The notes beneath the pieces were generated by a model. It saw only the letters and a list, made by a program, of their open reading frames with translations. It searched no databases and was not told the DNA's origin. Below, piece after piece: positions 8,904-16,968 of a stretch of 50,667 bases of DNA. Position 1 is the first letter of the stretch; each line of letters opens with the position of its first letter. The DNA comes from Lachnospiraceae bacterium (lineage in GTDB: Bacteria; Bacillota; Clostridia; Lachnospirales; Lachnospiraceae), in NCBI GenBank assembly GCA_024697065.1, contig JAILGE010000002.1, positions 1-50,667 on the forward strand. Direction: 5' to 3'. A program made the position numbers and the translations under genes.

Positions 8904-10016
8904 TCACTTCAGTATTACATACAGCACCATATATACCGCCTGCGGTATGCATGCGAGCATGCTCATTGCAAAAAGCTTTGGTTTACGATCACGGATGGCG
9001 ATTACAAGACATCCTCCCAACGTAAGTAAAGCCGAAAAGGCTACCCCGAGAGACGTACAGATCCCGGAAAATATTCCGGCACTGACTATCAGGTACCATG
9101 CGGTTTTTATATTCGCATTGCTCTTATCCCTGATATCTGCCGCTATCATCAAAAGAGCAAGTATTATAACCGGTATTACCACACTTCCAAGCATAGCTTT
9201 TCCCTGCCATGTCCTTGTCAGGAAAAACCTCTCTGAGGTATATATGGATACACTTCCGAACATCTCGAATACCGCTACGAGACACAGGAAAAACGGGATA
9301 TTGTTCTTTTCTTCCGGATAGAGACGCTTTGCGATCTCAAAAAAGACAAGATATGTAAAAGGTATTAGGAAAAGCGGCATCACCGTCTTGCAAAGCACCG
9401 TAGCATGTATCCCGCTTACTTTCGCAAGATATGCAAACCAAAGCGGGAGCACGGCAAGCGCATGCCTCATATCAAGAGACGTGGGGCCTCCCGTATAAGG
9501 AAGGTTTGTGAACATTACACCCTGCTGCTGTGCAATGAGAGACTGTGTTACATAGAAAGTGTTATCGCCGTCTATAAAAGCCGTTGTCACAGCCTTATAC
9601 AGCTGGTAGGCAAGAATGATAAAGAATGCCGCCCACAGTATGGTCTTCTCTGCATCCCTGAATTTTCCGTTCTTCTCTTCACCCGTATTCTTATAAACTT
9701 CCGCCTTCCGTTCCGGTCCGGCCGCAGGCTTTTTTTCTTTTAATTTCCTTATCCTGCAAACTGCTCCGGCTATGGCAGGTATACAGCTGAGTATCAGATA
9801 TATCCTTGTGCACCACACAAAATTATCCTGTCTGATAAAGAACATGGTTCCCAGTGCAACAGGGAAAAACAGCACTAACTGTAACAGAAACCCCGACAGA
9901 AAAACCATTCCCGTATCATTTTGGTGTCCCTTGTCAAAGCGCTCCAAAAAGCGCCCCGTTTCCAGAGGCAGTATAACGATCATGATTATAAGTATGATTG
10001 CAGATATCAACATCAT
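8904..10016 (-). CDS. Polytopic membrane protein, DUF6077-like
   Basis: The 370 residues contain about ten hydrophobic segments, starting at the extreme N-terminus. A central basic/hydrophilic loop (about 105-130) is followed by the motif AFIDGDNTFYV and by TSLDMRHALAVLPLWFAYLAK. Such an acidic-residue loop after an early membrane segment is reminiscent of GT-C glycosyltransferases and fits my memory of DUF6077 proteins from Lachnospiraceae, but I cannot show catalysis. The start overlaps the stop of the EamA gene by four bases (ATGA), so it is coupled to it. The reading ends at VLYVILK and stops without the soluble tail expected of GT-C proteins; see the neighbouring gene. Confidence 0.6.
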   Translation of the reverse strand: MMLISAIILIIMIVILPLETGRFLERFDKGHQNDTGMVFLSGFLLQLVLFFPVALGTMFFIRQDNFVWCTRIYLILSCIPAIAGAVCRIRKLKEKKPAAGPERKAEVYKNTGEEKNGKFRDAEKTILWAAFFIILAYQLYKAVTTAFIDGDNTFYVTQSLIAQQQGVMFTNLPYTGGPTSLDMRHALAVLPLWFAYLAKVSGIHATVLCKTVMPLFLIPFTYLVFFEIAKRLYPEEKNNIPFFLCLVAVFEMFGSVSIYTSERFFLTRTWQGKAMLGSVVIPVIILALLMIAADIRDKSNANIKTAWYLIVSAGIFSGICTSLGVAFSALLTLGGCLVIAIRDRKPKLFAMSMLACIPQAVYMVLYVILK

Positions 10017-10882
10017 AATACACCAATGAATATACCCGTTATTATTATTGCGGCGCAGACAAGTTTTTTAACAATATTTTTTTCTTTAAAAACAAGTCTG
10101 CCTCCCAGTATGGTCACAAGACATCCCGACTGCTTTATCAGTGTCATGACAGTAACTTTGGATGCAGGATCCTGATTAGCCATAAACAAAGCCCTGTCCG
10201 CAAGAACAAACAGAAGGCTTAATATCCATATCCACCAATTCTTCAGATTCTTCCTGATGTCAAGCTCAGTCTTCGAAAAGAAAAAATACATTCCGTAAAA
10301 CATAGTCAGAAAGAGCATATACCAGAACTGAAGCTGCCCCGGTTTCATACCGATATCAAGCGTTTCATTTGTAAGGATCTTGTCCATCATACCCGACACC
10401 GCATTCAGCACACATGAAAGCAATGCCAGCACGACATAGAACGCGCCGCTCTTTTCCGGTTCCTTCCCGGATCCGAACTTAAGGAACAGAAGACCCAGTG
10501 CCACAAGTATGAGTCCGAGTATCTGTGTCTTCCCAACTGACTCTCCCAATACGAGAACTGCTAAAAGCGTGGCAAATATAACTCTCGACAGATCCAGCAG
10601 ACCATAAACACTGATGGGGATCTTTTCAATAGCTTTAAAACTGCATATCCACGCGATAAAGATCACAAAAGACTTTATTGCTATAAAGCCAAGCTGTACA
10701 TATGACAGCCCTCTGATATTATCTTCGGGAAACATCAGTGCCCCGGGTATCAGAAACAAAAACGCAAATAATGTATAAAAAAAGAGTACTTCAAAAACAG
10801 TACTCTTTTCAATTGCTTTTTTCTTTACTATTTCACGGCCTCCCTTGATGAGGCCGTAAAATAATGTAAGTAACATCCACAT
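10013..10882 (-). CDS. EamA/DMT-superfamily transporter
   Basis: The 289 residues form about ten membrane segments arranged as two five-helix repeats, the standard size and topology of drug/metabolite transporters of the EamA family. A repeat boundary is visible near the FGSGKEPEKSG loop (about 145-155), and the characteristic ending of the first repeat ILGLILVALGLLFLKFG precedes it. Substrate cannot be told. It starts five bases after the upstream gene's stop codon without a clear ribosome site, which suggests coupling, and overlaps the next gene by four bases. All genes from 12132 to 8011 look co-transcribed. Confidence 0.85.
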   Translation of the reverse strand: MWMLLTLFYGLIKGGREIVKKKAIEKSTVFEVLFFYTLFAFLFLIPGALMFPEDNIRGLSYVQLGFIAIKSFVIFIAWICSFKAIEKIPISVYGLLDLSRVIFATLLAVLVLGESVGKTQILGLILVALGLLFLKFGSGKEPEKSGAFYVVLALLSCVLNAVSGMMDKILTNETLDIGMKPGQLQFWYMLFLTMFYGMYFFFSKTELDIRKNLKNWWIWILSLLFVLADRALFMANQDPASKVTVMTLIKQSGCLVTILGGRLVFKEKNIVKKLVCAAIIITGIFIGVL

Positions 10883-10887
10883 AATGA

Positions 10888-12132
10888 TTACTGATTCTGA
10901 TTTCCGTTATTTCCTGAATTCATAGAACTGTCAAATCCGTTGCCGACAGGAGATACCGGTACCGTACCAAGCATCGGATCAACAAAACCTGTATCGGGTA
11001 TTGACGAAGACTGTAATCCGTTACCCGTAACCTTGTTGATATTTACAGACTGAAGCTCAGGTGCGACTGTCTGTGTTCCATAGATGGAGCTGAGTCCCGA
11101 AACATTGGACTGGGCACCTGCAGGAGATACCATACCGTTAGCCTGTATCCCGCCAAGAGACGGATCCATATTCATGGAAGGTGCTGCTCCAAAGGGAGTG
11201 GCAGGCTTTATATCAGGCGTGACAACCTGTGTTCCGAACATGGGATTGACATTCTTTAATGCATCAGGTGTGCCTGCAGGAGCTGTCTGCGGTGTGAACT
11301 GCTCTGTCTTGTTGCCGTAAGCAGACTGTACCTGTCCTGCCTGACTCTGTGAAGCAAATCCCGATACCGAATCGGAGCTTGCTCTTGCCATCGGCGCAAA
11401 TGCCGACTTAACGGCAGTCCTGTTGAAATCTCCCTCGTCTCCGTTACTCTGAGGTCCATAGTACTGATTGTTTGAAGTCTTGGGCATGCTGCTCATTAAA
11501 TACTTCTCATCCTTGTACTTCTTTATCAATACTATCAATATGATAAGACCGATAACGAACATGATGGGACCGGCTATCAATCCGACAGTATATCCGTCCT
11601 CATTTACGACCTGTATATAACAATTTACCAGGGCGTCTTCTTCTCCCGGATAAATGAAATATTCACGATCACCTTTCTTAAAATTCATGATCTTGCCCTT
11701 TAAGGTCATGCATTTTGCAGGCTGATCCGAAAGGCCGAGATTTTCATTTGCCCACCATGCCTCACTGAGTTCACACTGCTTCTCCAATACATCAAAGTAC
11801 TGTGTCCCCGCCTTCATGATGATATATTTATCGTAATAGATCCCTTCCTTTGACTCAACAAAATAAGGAATCTCATAATATCTTGCTGCTTCTCTCGAGC
11901 TTGTTGTAACACCGTAACGCTTTGTTTCCTCGATCATGTTCACGCCTGTATCAAAAACAGTACGGACATCAATCGAAACAAAGTCTCCTGCCTTCAAACT
12001 GTTGGGATCCACTTCCGCGACATTGATAAGATCCCCTTTTAGCTTTGTGGAGTTATATAGGGCGCCGAAGCCTACGATAAGACCTCCAACTACCAAAACG
12101 ATTGAAATGACTGTGATCCTTAATCTCGACAT
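10888..12132 (-). CDS. Two-TM membrane protein with low-complexity Gln/Ser/Pro/Asn tail, function unknown
   Basis: The 414-residue protein has a TM helix at about 6-28, an extracytoplasmic domain of about 160 residues (30-190), a second TM helix (about 192-213) and a long cytoplasmic tail rich in Gln, Ser, Pro, Gly and Asn. The extracytoplasmic domain contains two cysteines, and its segments KAGDFVSIDVRTVFDTG and YFDVLEKQCELSEAWW recall unnamed Lachnospiraceae families; I assign no function. The tail repeats a short pattern of the type GTQ(T/V)V-(A/T)P-(E/D)-(L/I) at least twice. The start has GGAGGG upstream. It is the first gene of the transporter operon, read from the promoter at 12199-12227. 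Confidence 0.7.
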   Translation of the reverse strand: MSRLRITVISIVLVVGGLIVGFGALYNSTKLKGDLINVAEVDPNSLKAGDFVSIDVRTVFDTGVNMIEETKRYGVTTSSREAARYYEIPYFVESKEGIYYDKYIIMKAGTQYFDVLEKQCELSEAWWANENLGLSDQPAKCMTLKGKIMNFKKGDREYFIYPGEEDALVNCYIQVVNEDGYTVGLIAGPIMFVIGLIILIVLIKKYKDEKYLMSSMPKTSNNQYYGPQSNGDEGDFNRTAVKSAFAPMARASSDSVSGFASQSQAGQVQSAYGNKTEQFTPQTAPAGTPDALKNVNPMFGTQVVTPDIKPATPFGAAPSMNMDPSLGGIQANGMVSPAGAQSNVSGLSSIYGTQTVAPELQSVNINKVTGNGLQSSSIPDTGFVDPMLGTVPVSPVGNGFDSSMNSGNNGNQNQ

Positions 12133-12198
12133 TATGTATTCCCTCCAGGCTGTTTAAGTCGGCTCCATCCCCCTCAAAGCCTTTGCATAGACTAAAAT

Positions 12199-12227
12199 AT
12201 TATATAAAAAACCGCGGTCTTAATCAA
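12199..12227 (-). promoter_or_regulatory. Promoter of the 12132-8011 operon, nested in a terminator
   Basis: On the minus strand TTGATT (12227-12222) and a perfect TATAAT (12204-12199) are spaced by 17 bases. The -35 box is the loop of the upstream PTS-gene terminator and the spacer is its descending stem and T-run, so terminator and promoter share the same DNA. Confidence 0.65.
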
Positions 12228-12235
12228 CCGCGGTT
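12206..12235 (-). terminator. Intrinsic terminator of the PTS IIC gene
   Basis: A perfect 8-bp GC-rich stem AACCGCGG / CCGCGGTT (12210-12217 with 12228-12235) with a 10-base loop is followed on the minus strand by a run of T residues. It lies about 45 bases after the stop of the IIC gene. Confidence 0.88.
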
Positions 12236-12280
12236 ATATCAGCATATCTGTGATTTATTTCCTGTCGTCGGAACAAAGCT

Positions 12281-13435
12281 TTATGAAAGCTTCATATCCC
12301 CATCCTTGACCCAGCCAAGCTTCTTAACGATAAGATGGAATACAAGTGAAAGCACCGCAGGAAGCACTACGCTTATGAGCACAAGCCCTGTCCAATCCAT
12401 AGCAGTGATAGCAGTTCTGCTGCCCTCAGCCATCTCGTTTATCCATCCTGTGTAAACACCTATCTGTCCAACCAGACCACAGGTTCCCATACCTGACGAT
12501 ACAGGTGCACCGTTCATCTCAAGCTTGAATAAGCATGTTGCAATGGGTCCTGTTACCGCACTTGCAAGAGTGGGAGCGATCCAGATCCTGGGATTCTTTA
12601 CGATATTGCCCATCTGAAGCATTGATGTACCGATACCCTGTGAGATCAGTCCACCCCATTTATTCTCCTTAAAAGAGATAACGGCAAATCCGATCATCTG
12701 GGCACTGCAGCCTGCAACAGCTGCTCCGCCTGCAAGTCCCGTAAGTCCAAGTGCAGCACATATAGCAGCGGACGAGATCGGAAGTGTGAGTGCCATACCA
12801 ACCAGAACAGATACTATGATACCCATTATGAACGGCTGCTGAACAGTTGCCCACTTGATGGCATCTCCGAGCTTTAATGCAAGTGCTCCAAGAGGAGGCG
12901 CGATCGCCCATGATAAAAAGATACCTACGCCGATGGTTACAAGAGGAGTAACAAGAATATCTACCTTGGTCTCCTTTGATACGGCCTTACCTATCTCTGC
13001 TGCGAGTATCGCAATAAAGAGAACAGCCAAAGGGCCGCCTGCTCCGCCTAATGCATTTGATGCAAAACCAACGGATATCAGTGAAAACAGTACAAGCGGC
13101 GGGCACTTAAGTGCATATCCTATGGCAACAGCCATAGCAGGGCCGCTCATTGCAGAAGCAAGTCCGCCTACCGTATAGTCGATCCCGCTGATCGTAGCCA
13201 CGGGTGTCGTCAGAAAACCGATATGAAACTGAGTACCGATGGTGTTTATGATGGTTCCGATGAGCAGTGAACAGAAAAGACCCTGTGCCATTGCTCCGAG
13301 AGCATCGATACCGTAACGCTTCAGCGAGATCTCGATGTTCTTTCTTTTTAAGAAGCCTGAGATACCGCCCTTTGTCTCGGGCTTTTTAGCTTCTTCCTTT
13401 TTTTCTTCCGTTGTTACTTCTTTTTTCTCTTCCAT
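12281..13435 (-). CDS. PTS transporter subunit IIC, PfoR-like (PTS_EIIC_2 family)
   Basis: The 384-residue protein has a charged, Lys/Glu-rich N-terminus (about 1-35) and about nine to ten hydrophobic, Gly/Ala-rich segments. Phrases such as GGLASAMSGPAMAVAIGYAL, LPISSAAICAALGLTGLAGG and MNGAPVSSGMGTCGLVGQIG are those of the family first called perfringolysin regulator PfoR and now assigned to PTS EIIC type 2. No IIA or IIB partner is next to it, so it is an orphan permease or works with general components; the sugar is unknown. The ATG has AGGAGG upstream. It is a single-gene unit between the promoter at 13520-13547 and the terminator at 12206. Confidence 0.85.
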   Translation of the reverse strand: MEEKKEVTTEEKKEEAKKPETKGGISGFLKRKNIEISLKRYGIDALGAMAQGLFCSLLIGTIINTIGTQFHIGFLTTPVATISGIDYTVGGLASAMSGPAMAVAIGYALKCPPLVLFSLISVGFASNALGGAGGPLAVLFIAILAAEIGKAVSKETKVDILVTPLVTIGVGIFLSWAIAPPLGALALKLGDAIKWATVQQPFIMGIIVSVLVGMALTLPISSAAICAALGLTGLAGGAAVAGCSAQMIGFAVISFKENKWGGLISQGIGTSMLQMGNIVKNPRIWIAPTLASAVTGPIATCLFKLEMNGAPVSSGMGTCGLVGQIGVYTGWINEMAEGSRTAITAMDWTGLVLISVVLPAVLSLVFHLIVKKLGWVKDGDMKLS

Positions 13436-13519
13436 ATTTTCCTCCTGCGACAGTACAATCCTCAGATCTTCCTTTGATCCTGCCGGGGCCTTCCCGGACG
13501 GTGTCGTCTGTCTCCTTGC

Positions 13520-13547
13520 ATTTTATAGAAAAAAGCACCCTTGTCAA
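13520..13547 (-). promoter_or_regulatory. Promoter of the PTS IIC gene
   Basis: A perfect TTGACA (13547-13542) is followed after 16 bases by TAAAAT (13525-13520) on the minus strand. The leader would be about 78 bases and contains a GC-rich hairpin CCGGG-aaggc-CCCGG. Confidence 0.65.
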
Positions 13548-13632
13548 TCATCATAAATACCAAGCGCAACCGCAGATACATTGTGATCTTATGGAAAATG
13601 TTTACAAAACAGAACATAACGAAAAATACCTT

Positions 13633-13662
13633 TTGACCCTGATATCATAAATATGATATTAT
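13633..13662 (+). promoter_or_regulatory. thrH promoter with inverted-repeat operator
   Basis: TTGACC (13633-13638) and TATTAT (13657-13662) are separated by 18 bases. The spacer and the start of the -10 form a perfect inverted repeat ATATCATA-AA-TATGATAT (13642-13659), a likely repressor site. The leader also has a small hairpin GCGG-AAAA-CCGC (13679-13690). Confidence 0.5.
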
Positions 13663-13719
13663 GTCGCATGTATTTTTGCGGAAAACCGCATGATCATTAT
13701 TTTTCCGGAGGTAACAATT

Positions 13720-14322
13720 ATGTATATAACCTGTCTTGACCTTGAAGGCGTACTCGTACCCGAGATCTGGATCGCATTTGCCGAAGCCAGCGGAATACCC
13801 GAGCTTAAGCGCACCACAAGGGATGAGCCTGATTACGATAAGCTTATGAAGTGGAGGATCGGTATCTTAAAGGAACACGGTCTCGGATTAAAAGAGATAC
13901 AGAAGACCATCGAAACCATAGATCCGCTTCCCGGAGCAAAGAAATTCCTGGACGATCTGCGTGATAATATGCAGGTCATCATAATCAGCGATACTTTCAC
14001 ACAGTTTGCAGCACCGCTTATGAAGAAACTCGGTAATCCCACTATCTTCTGTAACTCACTTGAAGTCGCAGAAAACGGTGAGATCACAGGATTTAAGATG
14101 AGGATCCAGAACTCAAAGCTTACTACTGTTAAAGCTCTGCAGTCCATCGGATACGATACCATCGCCAGCGGCGACAGCTACAATGATCTGGCCATGATAG
14201 AGGCCAGCAAGGCAGGCTTCCTTTTCAGAAGCACGGATAAGATCAAGGCTGACCATCCGCAGCTTCCCGCTTTCGAGACTTACGATGAGCTCTTTGATGC
14301 CATCATGAAAGCTGCGGTCTGA
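13720..14322 (+). CDS. thrH: ThrH: phosphoserine phosphatase / homoserine phosphotransferase
   Basis: This is a HAD-superfamily enzyme of the ThrH type, which dephosphorylates phosphoserine and can pass the phosphate to homoserine. The chosen ATG gives MYITCLDLEGVLVPEIW, the diagnostic N-terminus: nucleophile Asp7 and general-acid position Glu9 in DLEG, where most HADs have DxD. HAD motif II is IISDTF, the lysine motif follows, and motif III/IV is GDSYNDLAM. The 200 residues match the family (about 205). GGAGG lies eight bases before the ATG; the ten codons upstream are leader. It ends four bases from the convergent trmB stop with no terminator between, so the two transcripts probably overlap. 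Confidence 0.92.
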   Translation: MYITCLDLEGVLVPEIWIAFAEASGIPELKRTTRDEPDYDKLMKWRIGILKEHGLGLKEIQKTIETIDPLPGAKKFLDDLRDNMQVIIISDTFTQFAAPLMKKLGNPTIFCNSLEVAENGEITGFKMRIQNSKLTTVKALQSIGYDTIASGDSYNDLAMIEASKAGFLFRSTDKIKADHPQLPAFETYDELFDAIMKAAV

Positions 14323-14326
14323 TCCG

Positions 14327-14968
14327 TCATTTTCTTTCAAGTATATATTTGCATATCGGATTACCCTGTGATGAGAATCTTTCCTCATACTCGGTCATCA
14401 CATTTCCGACCATCATCTTTTCATCGGAATGAAGATCATAGCTAAGCGCCTTTATCTCAAAGGCGCTTTCTTTAACTTCTTCGACAGCGAAATCAAACAG
14501 TGCCCTGTTATCCGTCTTGAATTCGATCCTTCCGCCCTTTGCAAGTATGTGATCGTATCTTTCCAGGAACTGTCTGCTCTCAAGCCTGCGCTTGGCATGC
14601 CTGTCCTTGGGCCACGGATCAGAGAAATTGAGATAGATACCTTCTATCTCGCCCTCTTCGAAACAGTCACATATGTATTCAGCATCCATGCGGATAAATC
14701 TGACATTGGGAAGCTGTCGTTCTTCCAGCTTCTGGATGGCACGAAGGAGCACCGTGGAGTACTTTTCTATCCCAAGATAATTGATATCGGGATTAAGCTC
14801 TGCGAGATCCATGATAAATCTTCCCTTTCCCATTCCTATCTCCAGCTTTATGGGATTATCATTTCCGAATATCTCTTTCCATTTTCCTTTGTGTTCATTT
14901 TCATCATGTATAACAAAATCATTGGCCGCTATCATCTCGCGCGAACCTGTTACATTTCTGAGCCTCAT
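14327..14968 (-). CDS. trmB: tRNA (guanine-N7-)-methyltransferase
   Basis: TrmB would methylate G46 of tRNAs to m7G using SAM. The 213 residues begin MRLRNVTGSREMI as in the Firmicute enzyme. They contain the SAM motif LEIGMGKGRF, NYLGIEKY, the family signature LNFSDPWPKDRHAKRRL and the C-terminal TEYEERF. ATG is preceded by AGGAG at six bases. The gene is a single unit, convergent with thrH and divergent from the carboxypeptidase gene. The long leader (about 95 bases if the promoter at 15069-15098 is right) contains a GC-rich hairpin near 15005-15020. Confidence 0.95.
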   Translation of the reverse strand: MRLRNVTGSREMIAANDFVIHDENEHKGKWKEIFGNDNPIKLEIGMGKGRFIMDLAELNPDINYLGIEKYSTVLLRAIQKLEERQLPNVRFIRMDAEYICDCFEEGEIEGIYLNFSDPWPKDRHAKRRLESRQFLERYDHILAKGGRIEFKTDNRALFDFAVEEVKESAFEIKALSYDLHSDEKMMVGNVMTEYEERFSSQGNPICKYILERK

Positions 14969-15068
14969 ATCAATCTCCTGTTTTCAATTTCTTTGCTCAC
15001 ATCCGATCCCGCTCCCGGGAATCACAAAGCATTTCGTATGATACTTATCCAGCCGCATTTACTCACGT

Positions 15069-15098
15069 ATTCTATACCTGTCACTCTCTGTTAATCAA
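15069..15098 (-). promoter_or_regulatory. Candidate trmB promoter
   Basis: On the minus strand TTGATT (15098-15093), an 18-base spacer and TAGAAT (15074-15069). It lies about 95 bases upstream of the trmB ATG. Confidence 0.4.
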
Positions 15099-15127
15099 GT
15101 CCTCCGATCCTTATCCTTCAAGGGTTT

Positions 15128-15146
15128 AATGCTGATGATCAGCATT
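15128..15146. promoter_or_regulatory. Inverted repeat in the trmB-dacA divergent region
   Basis: The perfect dyad AATGCTGA-TGA-TCAGCATT (8-bp arms, 3-base centre) sits between the two divergent promoters. It is not followed by a T-run, so an operator is more likely than a terminator. Confidence 0.4.
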
Positions 15147-15175
15147 ACCGCCGCTATTGATATTTGTGAATTATA

Positions 15176-15204
15176 TACATTTCCACTCTGTTTTAATGTA
15201 TAAT
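15176..15204 (+). promoter_or_regulatory. Candidate dacA promoter, possibly leaderless
   Basis: A perfect TATAAT at 15199-15204 has a poor -35 (TACATT, 15176-15181) 17 bases upstream. It ends only six bases before the ATG at 15211, so the transcript would begin at or next to the start codon. No ribosome site is visible before that ATG. Confidence 0.4.
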
Positions 15205-15210
15205 TTCCCT

Positions 15211-16905
15211 ATGCGCGATTTTAGAAAGAAAACAGAAAAAAAGAATAAGATCATACTGCGTGCCATTAACACGCTTCTAACTTTTATTGTATGTTTTGTG
15301 TCTTTTTTTGCTTTTTCCGAATCGGTTCATGCTACGCAGGACGAATTCAATGCGGAAGCGGAAGCCCGCAAATCGGAGGAAGTACAGACCAATAACATAG
15401 AGAACTGGCCCCAGGGCCCCCGTATCGGTGCCAAGGCAGCGATCCTTATGGAAGCCAATACCGGAACTATCCTCTACGCCAAGGATATAGACGAGCATCT
15501 CTACCCCGCATCCATCACAAAGCTTATGTGCTGTCTGGTCGCTGTAGAGAACTGCGATACCGACAAGCTCATGACCGTCAGCCAGTTGGCGGTGGATTCC
15601 AATGATCCCGACGGTTCCTGCATGGGACTCAGGGCAGGCGAGTCCATCACTCTCGAAGAGCTTCTCTACGGTATCATCATCAATTCAGCAAATGAAGCCT
15701 GCAACGTAGTAGCCGAGAATATAGGCGGATCCATAGAAGGATATGTCGATATGATGAACGAGCGTGCAAAGGAGCTTGGATGCACCGGCACGCATTTTGT
15801 CACACCCAACGGTCTGCACAATGAGGATCACTATACTACGGCACATGATATGGCGCTTATCGGCCGTGCTTTCTTCCAGTATGATCTGCTCTGCAAGATT
15901 GCTACAACTTCCTCATATACAATTAAGGAAACAGATACACATCAGGAATTTCCTTTACATTCAAAAAACAAGCTCTATCCGGGGCAGGAGCTGGCCTATG
16001 CAGATCTCGTAGGATCCAAGACCGGATTTACCAGCCATTCGAGACAGACTCTCGTATCCTGTGCGGAGCGTGGTGGCATGAGACTAGTGGCGGTTATCCT
16101 GATGGAAGAGACTCCCGCCCAGTTCACAGATACCGCCGAATTATTCGATTACGGTTTCTCTAACTTTACCATGATAGATCCTGCCGATTTTGAAACAGGC
16201 TACAATATAGACAACTCAGGTTTCTTCAATTCTTCCTCGGGGCTCTTCGGCAGTACGGCGCCCCTTTTATCCATAGGCAATTCCACCAGGATAGTACTGC
16301 CCAATACACTTACCTTCGATGATCTCACTTCTCATGTCAGCTATGATGATCTTAATGAAGGCGCTGTAGCCAAGATAGAATATACCTATCACACAGATAC
16401 CGTGGATATTCCCATGGGAAGCACGGATATATTATTAAATGAATCCGTTATCCCCAATTTCGATTTCCAGCCGCTCAATCAAAGCAGCATATCTTCCGCA
16501 GAAGCCGTATCATCAGATTCGGGGCTCCCCGCAGCATCTTCCGATGCCGCCCTTCCGGAGACTGACAAATCAAGCGATAATGGAACAGAAGGTAAGATGA
16601 TAAAGATCCAGCATATTTTCATGTTCCTTGCAGCTGTAGTCGCAGCGATAATCATCATATCCGCTCTCGTCCGTCGTGCCAAGAAAAGAAAAAGACGGAT
16701 CTACAGGAGAAAGAAAAATCAAAAGAGATCATCGCTCCCTTCAAATCACAGGCGACCCGCTCCCGGTAGAAGAGATGGTTCATCTGCTAACAGAAAACTT
16801 TCCGGACAGAGCAGGGCGGGTTTAAACCGAGGCAGGAACAACTCAGGAAGCAAAAGGACTCCTTCCTCCGGATCGCGAAGAAGAAGAGATATTCATTTCA
16901 AATAA
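15211..16905 (+). CDS. D-alanyl-D-alanine carboxypeptidase (DacA/DacF type) with C-terminal TM and polybasic tail
   Basis: This low-molecular-weight penicillin-binding protein would trim the terminal D-Ala of peptidoglycan stem peptides outside the membrane. After an N-terminal hydrophobic segment (17-38, export signal) the peptidase S11 domain shows all three motifs: S101-I-T-K104 in YPASITKLM, S159-A-N161, and K270-T-G in SKTGFT. A second domain follows (about 330-425), then a Ser-rich stretch, a C-terminal TM helix (about 467-488) and a 76-residue tail very rich in Arg, Lys and Ser. Family members usually end in an amphipathic helix, so the true TM plus basic tail is unusual. Start ATG 15211 was chosen over upstream TTG/ATG codons because the TATAAT box overlaps those; none has a ribosome site. 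Confidence 0.88.
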   Translation: MRDFRKKTEKKNKIILRAINTLLTFIVCFVSFFAFSESVHATQDEFNAEAEARKSEEVQTNNIENWPQGPRIGAKAAILMEANTGTILYAKDIDEHLYPASITKLMCCLVAVENCDTDKLMTVSQLAVDSNDPDGSCMGLRAGESITLEELLYGIIINSANEACNVVAENIGGSIEGYVDMMNERAKELGCTGTHFVTPNGLHNEDHYTTAHDMALIGRAFFQYDLLCKIATTSSYTIKETDTHQEFPLHSKNKLYPGQELAYADLVGSKTGFTSHSRQTLVSCAERGGMRLVAVILMEETPAQFTDTAELFDYGFSNFTMIDPADFETGYNIDNSGFFNSSSGLFGSTAPLLSIGNSTRIVLPNTLTFDDLTSHVSYDDLNEGAVAKIEYTYHTDTVDIPMGSTDILLNESVIPNFDFQPLNQSSISSAEAVSSDSGLPAASSDAALPETDKSSDNGTEGKMIKIQHIFMFLAAVVAAIIIISALVRRAKKRKRRIYRRKKNQKRSSLPSNHRRPAPGRRDGSSANRKLSGQSRAGLNRGRNNSGSKRTPSSGSRRRRDIHFK

Positions 16906-16911
16906 GATATT

Positions 16912-16946
16912 AAAAAGCGTATCTTCGGTTGGAAGATACGCTTTTT
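16912..16946. terminator. Bidirectional intrinsic terminator
   Basis: A perfect 15-bp stem, AAAAAGCGTATCTTC with its complement (16912-16926 / 16932-16946) and a 5-base loop, has T-runs on both strands. It ends dacA on the plus strand and the HD-GYP operon on the minus strand. Confidence 0.93.
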
Positions 16947-16968
16947 GGATCAGCAGTCAAAATCGTTA

